64,000 nt of DNA. It comes from Daejeonella lutea. Lineage in GTDB: Bacteria > Bacteroidota > Bacteroidia > Sphingobacteriales > Sphingobacteriaceae. The notes under the pieces were generated by a model that was not told the origin of the DNA, ran no database searches, and was given only the letters and a program-made list of their open reading frames with translations. Positions 63,856 through 64,000 of the stretch are shown piece after piece (positions within the stretch are counted from its first letter, which is position 1; each line of letters starts with the position of its first letter). Made by a program: the position numbers and the translations under genes. Location of the stretch: the NCBI RefSeq assembly GCF_900168015.1, contig NZ_FUYR01000001.1, positions 343,968-407,967 on the forward strand, given 5' to 3'.

Positions 63856-64000
63856 ATGAAAATCAATTCACACAATAAATTTGCTCTTTTACTTTTACCG
63901 TTCGCATTGTTAGCAGGAGACAGCATTGCGCAGCGTTACGCCGGACCGCTAAGTCCTGAAGAATCTCTGAAAAAGCTCAACGTTGCCCCTGGTTTTTCGG
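63856..64000 (+). CDS. start of a PVC-type dehydrogenase-like exported protein (partial)
   Basis: The ATG at 63856 opens a frame that runs off the window; 48 residues are visible. A signal peptide (LLLLPFALLAGDSIAQ) is followed by YAGPLSPEESLKKLNVAPGFS, which matches the usual opening of large secreted proteins with a glucose/sorbosone-dehydrogenase-like propeller, HEAT repeats and cytochrome c ('LSPEEALKTF-x-x-x-PGF...'). The remainder is needed to confirm this. It follows the second lyase on the same strand by 198 bp. Confidence 0.7.
   Translation, partial: MKINSHNKFALLLLPFALLAGDSIAQRYAGPLSPEESLKKLNVAPGFS

Noticed and set aside
1-64000. Insertion sequences, prophage genes or defence systems
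   Set aside because: I saw no transposase, integrase, restriction, toxin-antitoxin or phage structural motifs in any plausible coding frame.

Overview
The window looks like a chromosomal segment of a soil- or water-type member of the Bacteroidota, most likely family Sphingobacteriaceae (Pedobacter-like). This is inferred from the repertoire: TonB-dependent receptors with carboxypeptidase-regulatory-like N-termini, DUF1080, DUF4199, DUF2809 and DUF6702 proteins, an ECF sigma/anti-sigma pair, many Tat-type 'RR' secreted enzymes, weak Shine-Dalgarno sequences and heptanucleotide intergenic repeats. I see no insertion sequence, prophage, CRISPR array or rRNA. One tRNA (Cys, GCA) is present.

Layout. 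1-2.7 kb: the 3' end of an unknown gene, a lipoprotein, then an ECF sigma factor overlapping a membrane anti-sigma-like protein. 2.9-8.4 kb: three tandem paralogues of an uncharacterised family (only the middle one has a Tat signal) followed by an M19 dipeptidase. 8.5-17.5 kb: DUF6702, M1 peptidase, double DUF1080 protein, glycine-zipper stress protein, a 59-residue lipoprotein, PAP2 phosphatase, DinB and TPR proteins. 17.7-23.5 kb: HGSNAT-like membrane protein, membrane-tethered LuxR-type regulator, DUF4199, and an RsbQ/KAI2-like hydrolase translationally coupled to a hybrid histidine kinase. 23.5-26.5 kb: a TonB receptor preceded by a short ORF ending in tandem cysteines, and the tRNA-Cys. 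26.7-30.6 kb: amidohydrolase, dienelactone hydrolase, Gfo/Idh/MocA oxidoreductase. 30.6-36.6 kb: a metal operon (Cys-rich peptide, TonB receptor, Fur-family regulator, CPC-type P-type ATPase) and an L,D-transpeptidase. 36.7-50.1 kb: sterol desaturase, two sugar-isomerase-like TIM barrels, two orphan PAS histidine kinases, RidA, peroxiredoxin, a Tat-exported SelA-like PLP protein, DUF2236 and DUF2809 proteins.

50.2-64 kb is the most coherent accessory block. It holds a decayed beta-propeller gene, then an amidohydrolase, a glycosidase-like TIM barrel, an SGNH esterase, a beta-helix protein, two large heparinase II/III-like lyases each with an N-terminal CxxC...CxxC pair, an intact beta-propeller protein, and the start of what resembles a PVC-type dehydrogenase. 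Nearly all carry export signals. No SusC/SusD pair is visible, so this reads as an unorthodox uronate-polysaccharide degradation locus. A perfect 20-bp palindrome lies in its divergent promoter region, with partial relatives upstream of two other genes of the block.

Most promising for novelty: the triple paralogue operon, the hydrolase-kinase pair, the Cys-ending leader upstream of the TonB receptor, the histidine kinase with a C-terminal STAS-like extension, and the lyase locus. Functions come from motif recognition alone; no database search was possible.
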